A stretch of 64,000 bases of DNA from Centropus unirufus (lineage: Eukaryota > Chordata > Aves > Cuculiformes > Centropidae): the NCBI GenBank assembly GCA_013397695.1, contig VYZI01000147.1:1823312-1887311 (forward strand), read 5' to 3'. Shown here in pieces: positions 38,801-52,800 of this stretch (the first letter of the stretch is position 1; the number at the start of each line of letters is the position of its first letter). The position numbers and the translations under genes were made by a program. The notes under the pieces are model-generated. The model was given only the letters and a program-made list of their open reading frames with translations, made no database searches and had not been told where the DNA came from.

Positions 38801-41800
38801 CATCTTATTCATGCATTCTCATCAAACCTGCTTCTATTTTCCTCCACTTCATGCTTTTAAAAATAGCTCTGGGAATACAGCTTGAAAGTGTCGTGGAGAT
38901 GATGACACGATACAATACAAGGCACTCTTCACTGTCTTGTGAATGATTAAAATAGAAGATCCAAAGTGCTACTTACTATAATTTTGATCTCCCACACAAA
39001 GACTATTTATCTCTCTTCCCCTAAAGTAAATTACAAGCTTTGCTACTGAAATAGTGGATCAATCTGTAGACATACCAGAGTCATTGATAAATTTGCAATC
39101 TTCTAACCCAGTTAGGCTTATTTAGTGCATATAAGTAGGCTCCCAGTTAGTAGGCAGCATTTATATGTTAATACTATTTCTTGCAAGTATTTGTTATTTT
39201 ATATTGGGAATACAATTTCTATAGTTACCTAAGTCTTCCTTTGGGATCCTGATGCAACAGATCAAATTCTTTATTATTTTGGGGAAGGTGTCTTACATAG
39301 AAAAAGAATACTTTGGCAAAGTTTTGGCGTACACTATAGTAAAAACAAGTTAAAGTTTTGAAAGAGAAATAAAAATACAAGTATTTTTATTTACTAAACA
39401 TAGAGTTGCTTTTTGTGCTATGCTTGGTACTAGATTTAAGGGTCACCTAGGATCTTATGATGAAATAAATAGATACAGTTTGAGCCAGATACAGTAATAT
39501 CCTATGAATCCTTACAGGGGAGCCTTCAGGAGGCTGGTTCTGATGGATGCTCATAACATTAACTCTAGGACTTGGTTGGTCACAAATCAGCTTAAATTAC
39601 AATTATTTGTCTCTGGTTAGGTAGAGTAAAATCCGAGTGATACTAGCTGTGAAAAATGTGTGTGTCTTCAACTGTTATAGAGATTCTAATCAAAGTTGGA
39701 GTAAGAGTATTCACCTTTGTTTAAAAGCCCATGAGATCAGAAAGACATTTCTCCGAGCTGCATAGTCACAATTATTTGTGAGAAATGCATATACGTGGAG
39801 CAGCTTCTGATCCAATGATAAGTCTAATATATCAAAGGAGGAACTAAACACAAGGAGAAAGGAGAAAAATTATCCTTTGGGATTAATTTCAAGGAAGCTG
39901 AAATCTTTTAATCTATTTATAAACAAAAATAAAACAAAGCTTTGGGAAACCCCTGAAGTCATCAGATGTTACCTCCTTGTGGATTCTGCCACCACAACAT
40001 GACAGACTTATTTCCTTTGCATCTTGTTTAATTAGCACGCCTTTGGCGGAGCAGTGGCAGTGGCAGCAGGGACTACCCCTGACACTCACTGCATTCCAAT
40101 ATTCATCTTCTGTCCTCCTGCGGACAGGCTTTGTTTGACAAGCTCTCTCTGGCTGCCTAATGTGCCTTGGGTCATGCTTATGGTTAGCACAGATACTTGT
40201 AGAGCAGATATGACTTATTAGAACGCATGCCACTTGTAATGAAAATCTCATACTCTCCAGGAGAGGGAAAAAAGAAGATACAAGCAACAGCTTTATAAAG
40301 GAACATCCTTCAAGATGTCCTGCTAAGGCAACACCTAATTCCAAGCTTACCAGCATTTTATTTTGATTCAGACCGAAAATGATTGCTTTTTGAGGCAGGA
40401 CTGCTTTGTGTTAGAGAAATGCTGTAATCAATTGCAGTAAGTTTCGAATAAAAATATACTATAGAAATGCTGGGTATTTAAGAGCAACACAGCCCTGTTT
40501 GCAATGAACTGAAAAGCTGAAATCACAGAGTCAGTGCTAAGGTCTCGGTTTTTTCCTTATTATCTGTGTTGTACACTAAGAGGTGAGGTAAAGAACAAAA
40601 AACGTCATTATTTGAATCAGGAGCTCTCAGAGCGGTGGCTTTCATCAACAGGTCACCTACTTGCTCCCACAATTTCAATTGTCAGCAATTATTTTAAGTT
40701 TCCATGAAGGAAAATGGCCTCAGATAATCACAGAAAAGGAAATCTTCATGTTTACTACCACTGCATTGTACAGTTCTGTGAGTTTGTTGTATGCATTTTG
40801 ACTGGATATGAGATTTATGTTATCATTGCATGGCCATTAAAATAAAAATTGGATGGCAATCCTGTTTTTCCCTTGTGGTTGTATACTGGCCTACATAAGA
40901 TCTTCACTTACACATTAAGTTTCTCACTCAGGGTTGTACCACTGCCATATTAACAGGGAATTCCATCCCCATTACTGCCCTGCACTGAAATTCCTCATGC
41001 CCACTCCATGCCTGCCTGCTGCCTCTTGCCCGTAGCCGCAGCCCTTGCGAGTGCGAGCACTGCCACCTCCTCCTCTCCCCGTCACCTTGTCACAGTGATT
41101 GTCATGTCTCCGCATTGCCTTTTCAAGTGGAAATAGGCATGTTTGTACCTCTCTGTGGAGAACTGTAAAGCCACCCTGCCTGGCATGCTCCCAACTGACT
41201 TCCTGGATCACTGTGGGGTTGATTTGAGCGGCGTATGGAGGTTTCCAGCTGGTTCCCAGCTGTCTTTCCACGTGGGCTGTAAAACATCTGGAAATCCTAC
41301 CTAACATTTCCAAATTCTCTAATCTATGTAAGCCACAGCTTCACCTGTGGAAAGATTACATTGCTGGGAAAATTCAGACTTGTGCTCAGTCTCCTCGTTC
41401 ATCTGGGCTCCTGCACAAACATCACTCCATTTCAATTTCTCACCTACAGTTTGACTTGTGAGGTGAGTGGTGAGAACAGGTAGATGCAGCTACCCCGACA
41501 GCAGCTACAGCTCCTGTAGCCCATGGAGAGGCGGCGTGCTCTTATCAGTAGGCAGCTGGCGTGCTCCGAGAGTGGCAGTTCAAGAGCTATTGCAGCATTT
41601 TTAGGTGATCACCGTAAGAAATCTGTGCCAGAGCTCATAATCAGAATGAGTTTTTAATAGAGAAGTTTAAGGTAAAAGATGTTAGAGAAAAGGAGGAGCA
41701 TGGGAGGGAGCGGGACATGTTTCTGCTATCAGGCTGCCACCAGCAGCTCCAACATCTGGTTAAAAGCTCAGCATTGCCAGGCTCCCATTTCTTCTCCTTT

Positions 41801-43120
41801 CATACTTCCCACTTCCACATACACCTGACAAACATCAGTCTGTCTCCAAGTAAGTTTCCTTTTCTTGGGAATATTCATATCTGATCAGTTCTAGTTACTG
41901 ACTTATTCCCTTGGTCTTTTAAATTGCAGCTACATTGTCCTCTCACTCTGTGTCAGGCTGGCGTGATTTGGAGCTCAGATCTCCTGCTGCTCCCTCAGGT
42001 GCAGGGCACTGAAGGTGTCATCCGATTACGTGATGCTCTGACATTCTTCAGCAACAGTACTACGGGTGCAAAAAGCAACTTTACTACCTTGACAGCCTTT
42101 CTCACCCATCTTTCACTTTATTGTACATACATATTGTCTCCAGTTACCAGCACTTTCATTCAGATGGATATTTATATAAATTTTATATTTTACTTCATTG
42201 CAGTGTTAGTAAGTATTTTCATTGCCCTTTTTTACATCATTTAAACAAGTCCAAATCCAAGGCCCGAAGGGGCTGTCTTCTTAGCAAAGTTCAATGGAAT
42301 AACAATCCAGAATAACTGCTTTTGTGTTAAAAAATATCTGTGACAGCATTTGTTCCTGATAAATCTGGAATTCTGAACAGAGCCTGTTCCCTTTCAGCAG
42401 CTTCATTCTCCTACAAATGGGACCAATGCTTGGCTGAACCTTTCCAACGGTTTACTGCACTCCTCACCATCCTCAGCGGCTGTAGAGCCCCAAGGAGAGC
42501 CCTAGAGTCACATGTGAAACCCCAGTACCAAGTGACTTGTTTCCTGGGGCTGGTTTTTCCCCAGTTGCAGTAACAAATTGTGGGATTGCCCAGTGCTTCG
42601 CTACAGTGAAGCAGTACACCAGATCAGATCAAAAGTTACTACAAAAAAGTAAAATGGGTAATTTCCCCAAATTGGGCTGAGGAGCAATAAAATTTGGTAT
42701 ATGGCCAGAAAAGCCAGAGTTTGGGCTCAGCTGATGGAAGCCCAGCTCTTCAGGAAACACAAAGTCTTGCAGCGGTTGCCTTAACTTCTTAAGCACCATC
42801 ACAGCACCATTGCTCACTCCCGTGAAGGACCTCTTCAGACAGAGGGAAGCAAGCATCTTACTAAAAATCTAGAAACTGAAAAGAGTGCTGTTGATAAATA
42901 GTATTTTCATTTATCCACCTTGAGTTTTTCACTGTGTAGAAAAGTTAATATTAGTTTATTTGAAAATTATTTAACTGAATTAAATACCATAGGGAAGTTT
43001 TAATAAGACCAGCAGGAATTATAGGATATTGACTCTCTCTGTCCAAGAGAGGAATAATTCCAGTTGGAGCAGAGCCAAAATGTAAAGGTTAATTTTTATA
43101 ATTCTATCTTAAAGAAAATT
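35871..43120. other. Intergenic, no gene recognised
   Basis: AT-rich non-coding sequence. It includes the longest non-repeat open frame outside ALG10 (147 codons, minus strand, 39913-40356), which has no recognisable domain, no splice or codon support and a length expected by chance. Nothing else stands out. Confidence 0.55.
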
Positions 43121-43144
43121 TCTTTTATCATTAATGATAAAAGA
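43121..43144. repeat. Perfect 24-bp palindrome
   Basis: Reading from 43121 (tcttttatcatt) the second half (aatgataaaaga) is the exact reverse complement of the first, with no spacer. The centre contains ATTAAT, which includes overlapping TAAT homeodomain-type cores. It may be a dimeric protein-binding site or chance in an AT-rich region. Confidence 0.7.
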
Positions 43145-43756
43145 TTAACATTCAGTTTAATGTTTTTCCTTCTGTGAAATCTTGTATTTTTTTGCAAACC
43201 TTCAAAGAAAGGAAATTATCCAACACAATTCCTTTAAAAAACACACATTATAATTCTTTGTTGAGTTCTATGTATTGGAAACACATTTATCTGAAGCAAT
43301 TTTTAATCACTGAAAATTCAATAAAGTATAGAATAAGAGAACAAGGCTGGTTCTATGACATTAAGTCTTACCTTTGCTTTATAAAAAGCTTTTTTTTTTA
43401 AGATACAGGGAAAAAAATAAATGCAACATAAATAAAAATTGGAAAAATATCCAATAAGAGGAAAGCAAATGAGACTAGTTTGTCATATATCACAGATGAA
43501 ATACAAAAAGAAGAAAGCAATAGGAAAGCAAAGAAAAAATTAATTCACAAGTGACACTTGACCACTAATACCAGGTGGACTCATGCCTTTTGAAGTACAC
43601 AAAGCCGTAACAGGCTGGCCACCATAGAACCTGTCTCACTAATAGAAACCAGTTTAAGGTCTTTTAATATTTTACAGGGACACGTGTACATGGAAAGCAG
43701 TGAAAAGGGAATTTTATCCTGTAGCCACCTGCCTAATAAGGAATATCCTTCTCTGC

Positions 43757-43790
43757 ATCATCTCATCCACTCTCATCTCATCTCATCCAC
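43757..43790. repeat. Short CTCAT-type tandem repeat
   Basis: The 12-base string catctcatccac occurs twice (43759-43770 and 43779-43790) with extra ctcat units between the copies. A minor simple repeat. Confidence 0.7.
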
Positions 43791-45194
43791 CTTCAATGGG
43801 AAATGACATTACAAAAAGAATGGAACAGGGCACAAGCATTACAAGGTCAAGTGTTATACTTAGATCCTCCATATCCATTTTTCTTCTAACAAAACTACAT
43901 TTAGTGCATGTCCGAGTATGAGAAATTAAGAAAGCATGACAAAAATTGTCCCTTCCTTTGATTTTAAATCTCAAGACTTCTGGAACCATGATACTAAAGT
44001 GCTAAAGATTGGCAGGTCTGCATGTATGCCTTTTAAAACACTTTCTATAGGTGATTTAGTGACACAGTTTATGATAGCTCACATAAAAGGGTCAAATAGT
44101 TATTAAGTTCAGAGCACATCAAAAAGCAACCTTTGGCTTGGGAGCCACTTTTGGCTAAAGCCACTCATTTCCAGGCTAAGCAGACGCTTATTCTGTGACA
44201 TCTCAGACAAAGCAGCCAAGCTGGACAAACAACCAATGTGCAATTTTAGGGCTGTCTCTAATACTTCTTGAGGGTGGGGCAATCCAGGCTGCTGACCTCA
44301 GTCGCTTTGTCACTGTCATCTCAGGACAGGGCAAGAAAAAGGGCTGTTAGCTCATCTTAGCTAAAAAGGATCAATCATCTGGAGAGGCTCTACAACAGCT
44401 ATGAAAATCAAGACAAATGAAAGCCCTCCTCTGAAAATTCTGCTTCTGGCAGCCAGGGTAGAATTATCACACACTCACTTTATTTTTCCCCGGAATGCCT
44501 TATTGATGCCACCCCACCAAGCTGATGGTAAGTACAGCTGACATTTAGATTTCTTGAAATCTTCACCTGAATGAGCACCAAGGCTTGTTTTTCAGCAGCA
44601 ACAATGAGGCAAAGGAACAGCCTCAGCTCGCTAGGGCGGCCAGGAAAAGACAGTTGGAACTGCAGATTGTCTGCACATGCCGATGTGCAGAAGAAAGGGC
44701 AGCATCAAAGGAAGAACAGCCAAGCAAGAAGAGTCTACAGTGGGAGGGATGGGCTCATCTGCCCTAGAGAGGAATGAGACTGGAGGCTGAGGGCTCAGGG
44801 TGAAGTAGAGTTGCCATTATAATGGAATTTATTCCTGGCCCAAGCTCCCTCAAAACGCACACAGCATTACTTTCATCTTGCTTCTCCACATGACCCACCA
44901 GGCACATCCCTCACTTTGCTCTCTTATTTGTTATCAAAATGCAGAAGCCTTAATGAAGGTTCAAAGAAAAAGATCAGATTTATGAAGGTACTTAGCACTA
45001 TAAAAATGCAGATGAGCACCTGCACAACTAGATCCTATCTTTTCAGATTTAGTGCACAGCTGCTTTCTACTTTATATAAGCTGGCAACAGAAAATCTGTT
45101 ACAAAAAAAATTTCAACTTTGCATTCCCCTGTATTGTTTCATTGTTGTAAATATCAAATGGTAGCTTTGCAATAAAGTGGCCACCACTGCAAGT

Positions 45195-45232
45195 TTTATT
45201 TTATTTCATTTTATTTTGTTTTATTTTTATAT
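45195..45232. repeat. (TTTTA)n-like low-complexity run
   Basis: Imperfect repeats of ttttatttta and ttttgtttta, pentamer-like, about 38 bases. Minor simple repeat. Confidence 0.7.
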
Positions 45233-48200
45233 CATTATGCATTCTGCTGAATATACCGAAAACAAAAATCTTTAAGATCTTTATGTGTGTTCCTTCAGGT
45301 TGTAAGATTGAGAACATGGCACTGAAATGTTTCAAGAGGGCACTATTATTTCTTTAGTGTGTAGCTCCTGTTGATGTAGATTCTCTAGATAGCGTCCTTG
45401 GAGAATGCAGTATTGAAATGAAAATAGATCCATCTCCTGAAGTTGTACTTACTACAACTTCAGTTAACTTAGTCTGTAGGTAATGGAAAAGAGAGTTAGA
45501 TTGTAATTACCTTCTTCAACTCTGTCTTGGAAATGTATGTTCAAGGACCATGGAAATTGTCAGTATCTACAAAGATGCAGTAAAATAAAAGGTTAAGTCT
45601 GATACTCAATTACCTTGTTTACTTTGTGCTAGATTTAATGAGAAAATAAAGTATTGGATATATTCTTTCAAGACATACCATTGTCCACATTCTGACTGCA
45701 GATCACAGGTCTACTTGGTCCAAGCACTAGGTACTACTCAATTAATTGTACAGACTTATTTAACTTAAAAAAAACTCTCCATATCAATTTCTCATTTAGG
45801 AGCCAATAAAGCCGAATCCAGGAAAGAGGATCATGCATTGTGAAAGAAAACACAAAAAGGGCCTAAGAAGATATATCATGAAATCCATCACTGCAAAAAT
45901 TACCAGAAATCTTTCGGACCTCTAAAGGAAAGGTTGACTACAAGCTGATTCTGACATGCGGGTTTTTTGCCAAGCAACTGCAGAGTATCAAGATGTTATA
46001 ACTGACTTCAAAGGCTTTTCTTGTTTGTTTGCATAGTCTCTGACAAAATGATGTGCAAGAAAATCCAAGAGCATCGTGTACTCTATTATGTACAACTTAA
46101 ATAGCAAGGTAGGATATTTGCAGGTGTTTAGCATCTTTGACTCCAATTCAGTCACAAACAACTCAGGTTAACTGATCTTTGCCATAATTGTATGCTAAGG
46201 TTTATAGAAACCTTAATTGCCTGTAGGATTGACATTTATTTTCCAGAAAGACTATTCACTAAGAAGTTATAATTATAAAGCTAGGAACTGAAAGCGCAAG
46301 AGGAGTGTGCTCACCAATTGTGGTGGTGCTGTTCATCTGTTTTAAGAAATCAAAGCCTTCCTGTAAAGTCAGCTGATCTGATAAATTATTAGAATAAAGC
46401 CTAAAGCCCTCGAGCAGATTGGTTCTATGATTAGAGAGTACTTAGAGCCCCATCAATGCAATTGCAACTTGATTTAGTCACCTAGAGGAAGAAGGAGAAG
46501 GGTCTCCTTCAAGAGCCACACCATTCTCATAGTCTGAATACCTCGACTTCAAACTAGAGATAAAAGAAACATCATACATGCACTCAGACTCCACAAAGAA
46601 ATCACATCTCAAGGCAAACACAGCTGACCTCTCAATATGACAAAAAGCTACTCAAATTAGCCTTGGCTTTACAGACCAAGGCAGTAGCCAATCAACTGAA
46701 TTTACTTCCACAAGCATTCAATTGCAATGAGCTTTACAGGAAAGAACCAAGTCATAAACTGCCTGCCCAAACTGAAATTTCACACACCCTAACTCTGCTT
46801 GCCTCTCCCTGGTTATTCCTACAAACTAATGTGTCTATCTCTAGCCATTTCATTAAGAAAGATGAGAACAGTTGTTATGGAATTGTTAATACATTTATTT
46901 TGGCCCGATTTTTCCATTAGCATGACTTCAGAAGCCAAAAAGTGACGCTTCTCCTACACAGTAGGCAGCATGACCTTCCAGCTAGGCGTATCCACTCAAT
47001 AGATGCCATAGAGCTTGTTTTGGATAAGCAGAACAAGTTACAGAACTCTACATAGATGGTACTTCCTCCTTATAAAAAAAAGAAGAGCTCAGAAATATTG
47101 TGCAGTCTTCAATTCTGGCAATCGTCCTTCTCTACACATTGAAAGAAAGCCAGAGAAAAAACATCTGGAGTGCAAGAGTCCTCATGTCTCTGTAGGTCAG
47201 CAGGTCAAGAGGCTGTTGGGTTGAGAACTGCGCATAACAATAAAAATGGTGCATATCCGTGCACATAGAAAAGGAAAATGGGGAGAACTGCCTTAGCTCA
47301 GATGTAGGATGAAGCTCATTAAACTAGAGAAAAAAAGTTTCCTAAGGGTAAAAGTGACTATTCTCTGAAAAAGCTTGTCAAAGGATATGTCAAATTCATC
47401 ACTACTTGATGGCTGTAAATAGAGCTTATTTTCAGATGTGCTTCATTGCAGCTACCAAATATTAAACTCTACAGGATCTACTTACAAATATGTGGAAAGT
47501 AATTCCCTCCTCAACGGAAGTTCCCAGATAAAGTTTTGTGGCCGCCAGACAGGCAAACAGCCAGATTAGGCCATAATGATGCTACCCCCTCCTCCACGCC
47601 CTCTAAAAATCAGCAAGTACTTTATAAGCAGAAAAGGAGGGTGAAGGGAAATTAGCAGTATTTATTTCAAAGGCAGACTTAGAGCTCCTTTCAGAAAACA
47701 GTTTGCTCCAAAGCCCCAAATCTATTTTCTTCTTAATTAAGAGAAGTGCAAGCACTTTATTTCTTTTTTTTTTTGTTTAAGAAAGCTATCATTCTTCTCT
47801 GTTTCAGGAAAGAATGCAGAAAATTCCATCTTAGTAATAATGAATTTTAAAAATCTGTTATTGAAACAAATATGCACTGGTACCTTTTTAGCAAGGATAT
47901 ATACAACTCTTTAAGCCAGCAAATAAATTCCTTTTCTTTTAACATGTTCTTAGTTCTTTTCCTGGGGGACTGGACCTGGACATGGAAGATTCCACAAGGC
48001 TTCTTGACACTTTATGATATGTATTGGGCTGAAACTTTTGAAATTTAGCTAGCAGGGAGGCTACCAGGAAAACTACCTTAAGCACAAGCTGCTCTGGACT
48101 AAATCTCAGATACAAGGCTTCCCCCACTCACCCGAGTACCCTGCCCAAACAGTCTCCGCTCTGGAAAGCAGACCACACCAGCAGGTAGTTTTGACAAGAT

Positions 48201-49392
48201 GCCTGGCAGCTGAATTCCCACCTTCACAACTATTTCATTGCACTACTAACATACAATAATCCTCCTGGTAATGACAAGTATCCAGTGCCAGAGCAGCGCA
48301 GGCGTGCACAAAGCAGCGAGTAAGGAATGCTATAAGCAACAAAGAAAACATTAGGTATAAAACACCCACGCTGCTGTTCACTAGGACTAGTTATGATGTG
48401 CTTACTCCCACTCACTAACAATGTTGTGGCATTTGCTCAGCACTGACCCAGAGGGTGAAGCGCTATCTCTGAAACCAGCGAGATTCCTGCCTGTGTCTCT
48501 TTTGTTCTTTTGAAGCTTGTAATTTAAATTTCAATTCAACCAGGCAATGCTTTGTTCGAGGTTTGGTGGAACGCAGGAAAATGCAGCATGATTTACGTGT
48601 ATTAAACTTGCAGGTCTGAAAGTGGTGCCCTGAAATTAGAGACTCCTGTCAGCGATAATCACCAAGACCATTCCTTCTGCATTGTATATTCACAAGATTA
48701 TTTCTATGAGAATACGTTTAGGAGGGCTGATATGGAAATGTGGGATTCCAGTCTCATTAGAGAAGATCTGAAGGTAGCTTAAGACACAAACTTTTGCAAT
48801 TGCATCTTTCAAAAGGCGTACACTGCTACCACTAATAGGAGTTCATACTAATTTGAATCAAATTAATGGGATTTTTGATTCACATCTACTTAAAACCAGG
48901 ATATAAAGCACATGGGAAGACGTTGCTTAAAGTATTTGTTTTTTAAGATACGACAAATTTTGCTTTATAGAGTATCTGGCAACTAACAATCTGAGAACAA
49001 ACAAAACCCCTTTCCCATTACTGAGACACAGTTGCAATTCAAACTCACACCACTTCTTGAACACAGTATGAACAGGTTTTATTTACAGATCCACAGCTAA
49101 GAAGTGAAACATTTTCCAATAAGCCATATAGCTACCAAGCTTCATCAGGATCATTCTCACAGCCATCAGGCCAGCTCTAGCAACAAGCAGCTTCAGCTGG
49201 AGAAGACACGTCCTCTCATGTATGACCACTCTGCTGTATCACTGCATACGTTAGCAAGCAAAAACACATCTGCTAAGTACATTTGTGTCCCAAAACCCCC
49301 CAAAGTACCCCACTCATTTCTGCTCCTGGTGCCGCTCCACACTCCATGCTATGGAAGCACCACAATAGCAATTACCTGCATAAATTACCTGT

Positions 49393-49896
49393 GGCACTGG
49401 CGAGGCCACACCTCGAATGCTGTGTTCAGTTCTGAGCCCCTCACTACAAGAAGGATGTTGAGATTCTGGAGTGCGTCCAGAGAAGGGCAACGAAGCTGGT
49501 GAAGGGGCTGGAGCACAAGTCTTGTGAGGAGCAGCTGAGGGAACTGGGGCTGTTTAGCCTGGAGGAGGCTGAGGGGAGAGCTTATCACTGCCTCCGACTG
49601 CCTGAAAGGAGGTTGTGGAGACGTGGGTGTTGGTCTCCCAAGTGACAGGAGATAGGACAGGGCAGAATGGCCTCAAGCTGTGCCAGGGGAGGTTCAGGTT
49701 GGAGATTAGGAAGAAGTTTTTCACTAAAAGGGTCATCAGTTGCCGGAACAGGCTACCCAGGAAGGTGGTGGAATCACCATCCCTGGATTTATTTAAAAGA
49801 TGGGTAGATAAGTGCTTACAGATATAGTTCAGTGGTAGACAGGAATGGTCGGACTCAATGATCTCTCAGGTCTTTTCCAACCTAGTGATCCTGTGA
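49393..49896 (+). mobile_element. CR1 LINE fragment, 3' end
   Basis: A 5'-truncated CR1 of about 500 bases. It begins in the C-terminal ORF2 region ('gaggccacacctcgaatgct', the R-P-H-L-E-x-C block). It includes 'gtccagagaagggcaacgaa' and 'ggctgaggggagagcttatc', and ends with 'caggtcttttccaacctagt' and GATCCTGTGA. This places it in the 'CCTAGTGATCC' 3'-end class shared with the copies at 34312-35870 and 60596-61075. Many frame breaks. Open frames overlapping it are CR1-derived. Confidence 0.93.
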
Positions 49897-52800
49897 AATC
49901 CTTTTCCTCTTGCTTCCTGCTCCTCTTATGCCAACTGCCCCTGAAGCTGAAGGAACAGCATGAGATCCTGAGCATAACCTGAGGTTAAGCACAGATATTC
50001 ATAAATTAAGGGCATTTCAGTTACACATCTCTGTTAGCATTTCTGTCTCATGGAATGATTCTTTTTGCTTGCAAAATAATGTTTGTTGTAAAACCAATTA
50101 CCTGCATCCATCTAAAGCATACATTCAAGAAGGATGTTTTTCTATAAAAAATATGTCAGCTGAGATACAAGTGTCACCGAATCAAACATAAAAAACACAT
50201 CCCATCTAACAAGAGATAAGACAGGAAAGTAAAGCTTTTCAACGGAAAAAAAATAGGATGGTGAATATAAACTAAGAATTGGAGACAACTGGAAGCACAG
50301 AGTCTGGCTTGTTTTTTTAATTACACAAAAACCAGTTGACACATTTAAAACATTTATAGTAAGTTGTCTGCTATAGGTCTCACAGACATCGGGCATTTAT
50401 ATTTCATAAGTCCATCGTCCAATTAAAGAGTGAATATTTCAGAAAATCCCCATGTGTCAGTCCCCAAAGTACAATTTCTTTGCTTTCCTGAATTTGTCCT
50501 CCCATTTTTTTCAGCGACGAACAGGATGAATACATGAAAACAAGAATGTTGAGAAATCTAACAATAAATCAGCAAAAGAAAACATGTTAACTTTCTAAAC
50601 AACTACGCTTAAAACAATGACACGATTTCAAGTAAGCTTTCAAGTTTCATTTTGTTCTCTCAGACAAGACATGAAAATTTCACAAATGCCAAAAACATAA
50701 AAATAAGACATTTTACATATGAGCAAACCTTGCTCCTCTTCTAAAATTAAACCTAAAATATATATTTAAAATTACATAAAAGGATATTTAGCTTAACAAG
50801 TTAATAAAACAAGCAATCAGCCAAGACAGAATGGGAAGTTTACTAATTCTCTATATATTCTCTCTATAAGAAATAGTCTTGCTAAAACACCTGATGTTAT
50901 GACTTCAAACAACATTGCATTAAGCAACTGGTCACCTCAGTAGGATGGCACAAGACTGCCACCTTGTGAAAAATAAATGAGACCTGCATTAACAGGGCAA
51001 AAATCATCTATGCCCAGACATGCTTTTTCCAACAATATTTTTAATGGAAGCAATCCACATGATTTATCTATTCCCAAGAAAAGTAACAGATAAGAGACTG
51101 TTTCAGCATGCACATATTGTTTACAGGGTAAAATTAATGCTAATTTTGAACACCAACACATGTTGTCAAAGAACTTGAAATACAGAACACTCACAAATAA
51201 CAGAAAATACAGTTCACAGCATAAAGGATTATAAACAAAGCACTACCCTCCTGAATAACCATCTATTTTTAACTAACAAAAACAAAGAAACAGTATGTTC
51301 AACTGTCTTTTTTTCCCCTTATATCAAAACAATTCAGCCAGGCTGTGGCTGTTCAGCTACTTATTATTATGTCAGTTATTGATAAAAAATCATCTTATTT
51401 CTGCTTCAGAAAAACTGAACCTGAGCCTTTATTTCTAAAGAGTGATGATAGAAATGTTACCTACACTATTTTGTTTTCATTTTGGACATTTCAACATATA
51501 AGAATGATTTTTTTTTTTCTAAACAGGTGGCTGATTAATAAAATTTACAATAAATGATCATTTTAATGCTGTTGTAAGTAATTTCATTGCCAAATGTCAC
51601 CTGCTGAGCAATTAAGCTGAAGTAAGCAATTATGGCTCTGCTGAAACTACAGGACCTTGGCAACATAAACCAGGATAAACACAGTCCTTTCTGCATACCT
51701 CTAAGACAAACAATTACAATGGAAATATTTCAGGAGCAAAATACTCTGCAAGAGATTCTTGCTCCAAGATTATAAGGTATGTGTAACTAATTCGTATATC
51801 AAGATTTAAGCAATGCTACTGCTACTGGCATTTGTCAGATTTATAAGAGAAGTTGATGGAATTTGGAGACCCCTCTTTCTGACTAACTATGATGCAATTC
51901 CAACCATCTTGACTCCTGAGACCGAATAAGGCTAACATTAAATACTACCTGCAGACTGCCTGGGATTCATCAGCAAATGTGAAGAACACAACTTTATCCT
52001 AAAAAATAAGTTCTCCTTTCATGTTTTAGTAGTTCATGGACTTCCTTCTTAAACTTTTATCAACTCAGCTTGCTTTTAAATTAGCAAAATAGTTGAGAAT
52101 AATTGGACTTTTTCATTAAATAAGTAGAATGATAAATCTGTGACATAAAAATAAAATTGGAAGCAGAAGGCATGCAAGACTTCCCCATCCAGATATGTCC
52201 TACTAAAATCACAAGACAATATCCTAGATTCTAGAAGAACCACGCTGGAGTCTTAAAAAGCAACCTACTTCAGATTTCTCTCATCCTTTTAACTTGCGTA
52301 TCAGCAAACAGGAATGACTAAAAATGGCTTTCCCTATTGTATACACATTATAAACAAATTAGCATACTGGAAACAGGCCAAGAAGCAAACAAGGCCCTGG
52401 TAATGTCTTAAATTTGATACAAATAAACCTACTCATTGTTGAGCAGCTTTAGGGTTTCATTAAAAGAAACAGGGCTGCAAAAACATCAAACGAGAATATG
52501 AGTTGACAAAGTGTTCCATAGTGTTAGTACAGGGAAGAACATGATCCAGGACATACACCTGCATACTTAAGAGGAAAAAAAATAATACTGATGTAATATC
52601 TCCACAGTACCGACCTTTTGAGAAACAATTCCATTTCAGAGTGACTGAAGTGGCAATAATATATGTTCCCACAGATCTGGCTGCAGTATTGTCATTATAG
52701 AATAAGAAAGAATTTAATGATGCTACACAGTCTGAGAAGTTCTGGATACCCCCCCTACCACACAATTTAATCGTATTTATAAAATTGCTTAATAGTTAAC

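Larger units (their letters stand above)
43145..49392. other. Intergenic, no gene recognised
   Basis: Non-coding background with a short (CTCAT)-type tandem stretch at 43757-43790 and an A/T-rich (TTTTA)-like run at 45195-45232. No open frame with recognisable similarity. Confidence 0.55.

Noticed and set aside
39913..40356. 147-codon minus-strand open frame, cysteine-rich in its second half
   Set aside because: With this base composition, roughly one or two frames of this length are expected by chance in 64 kb read in six frames. No recognisable domain, splice site pattern or neighbouring exon supports it.
49104..49502. 132-codon plus-strand open frame
   Set aside because: Its 3' third lies in the CR1 fragment starting at 49393, and the rest shows no similarity I recognise.
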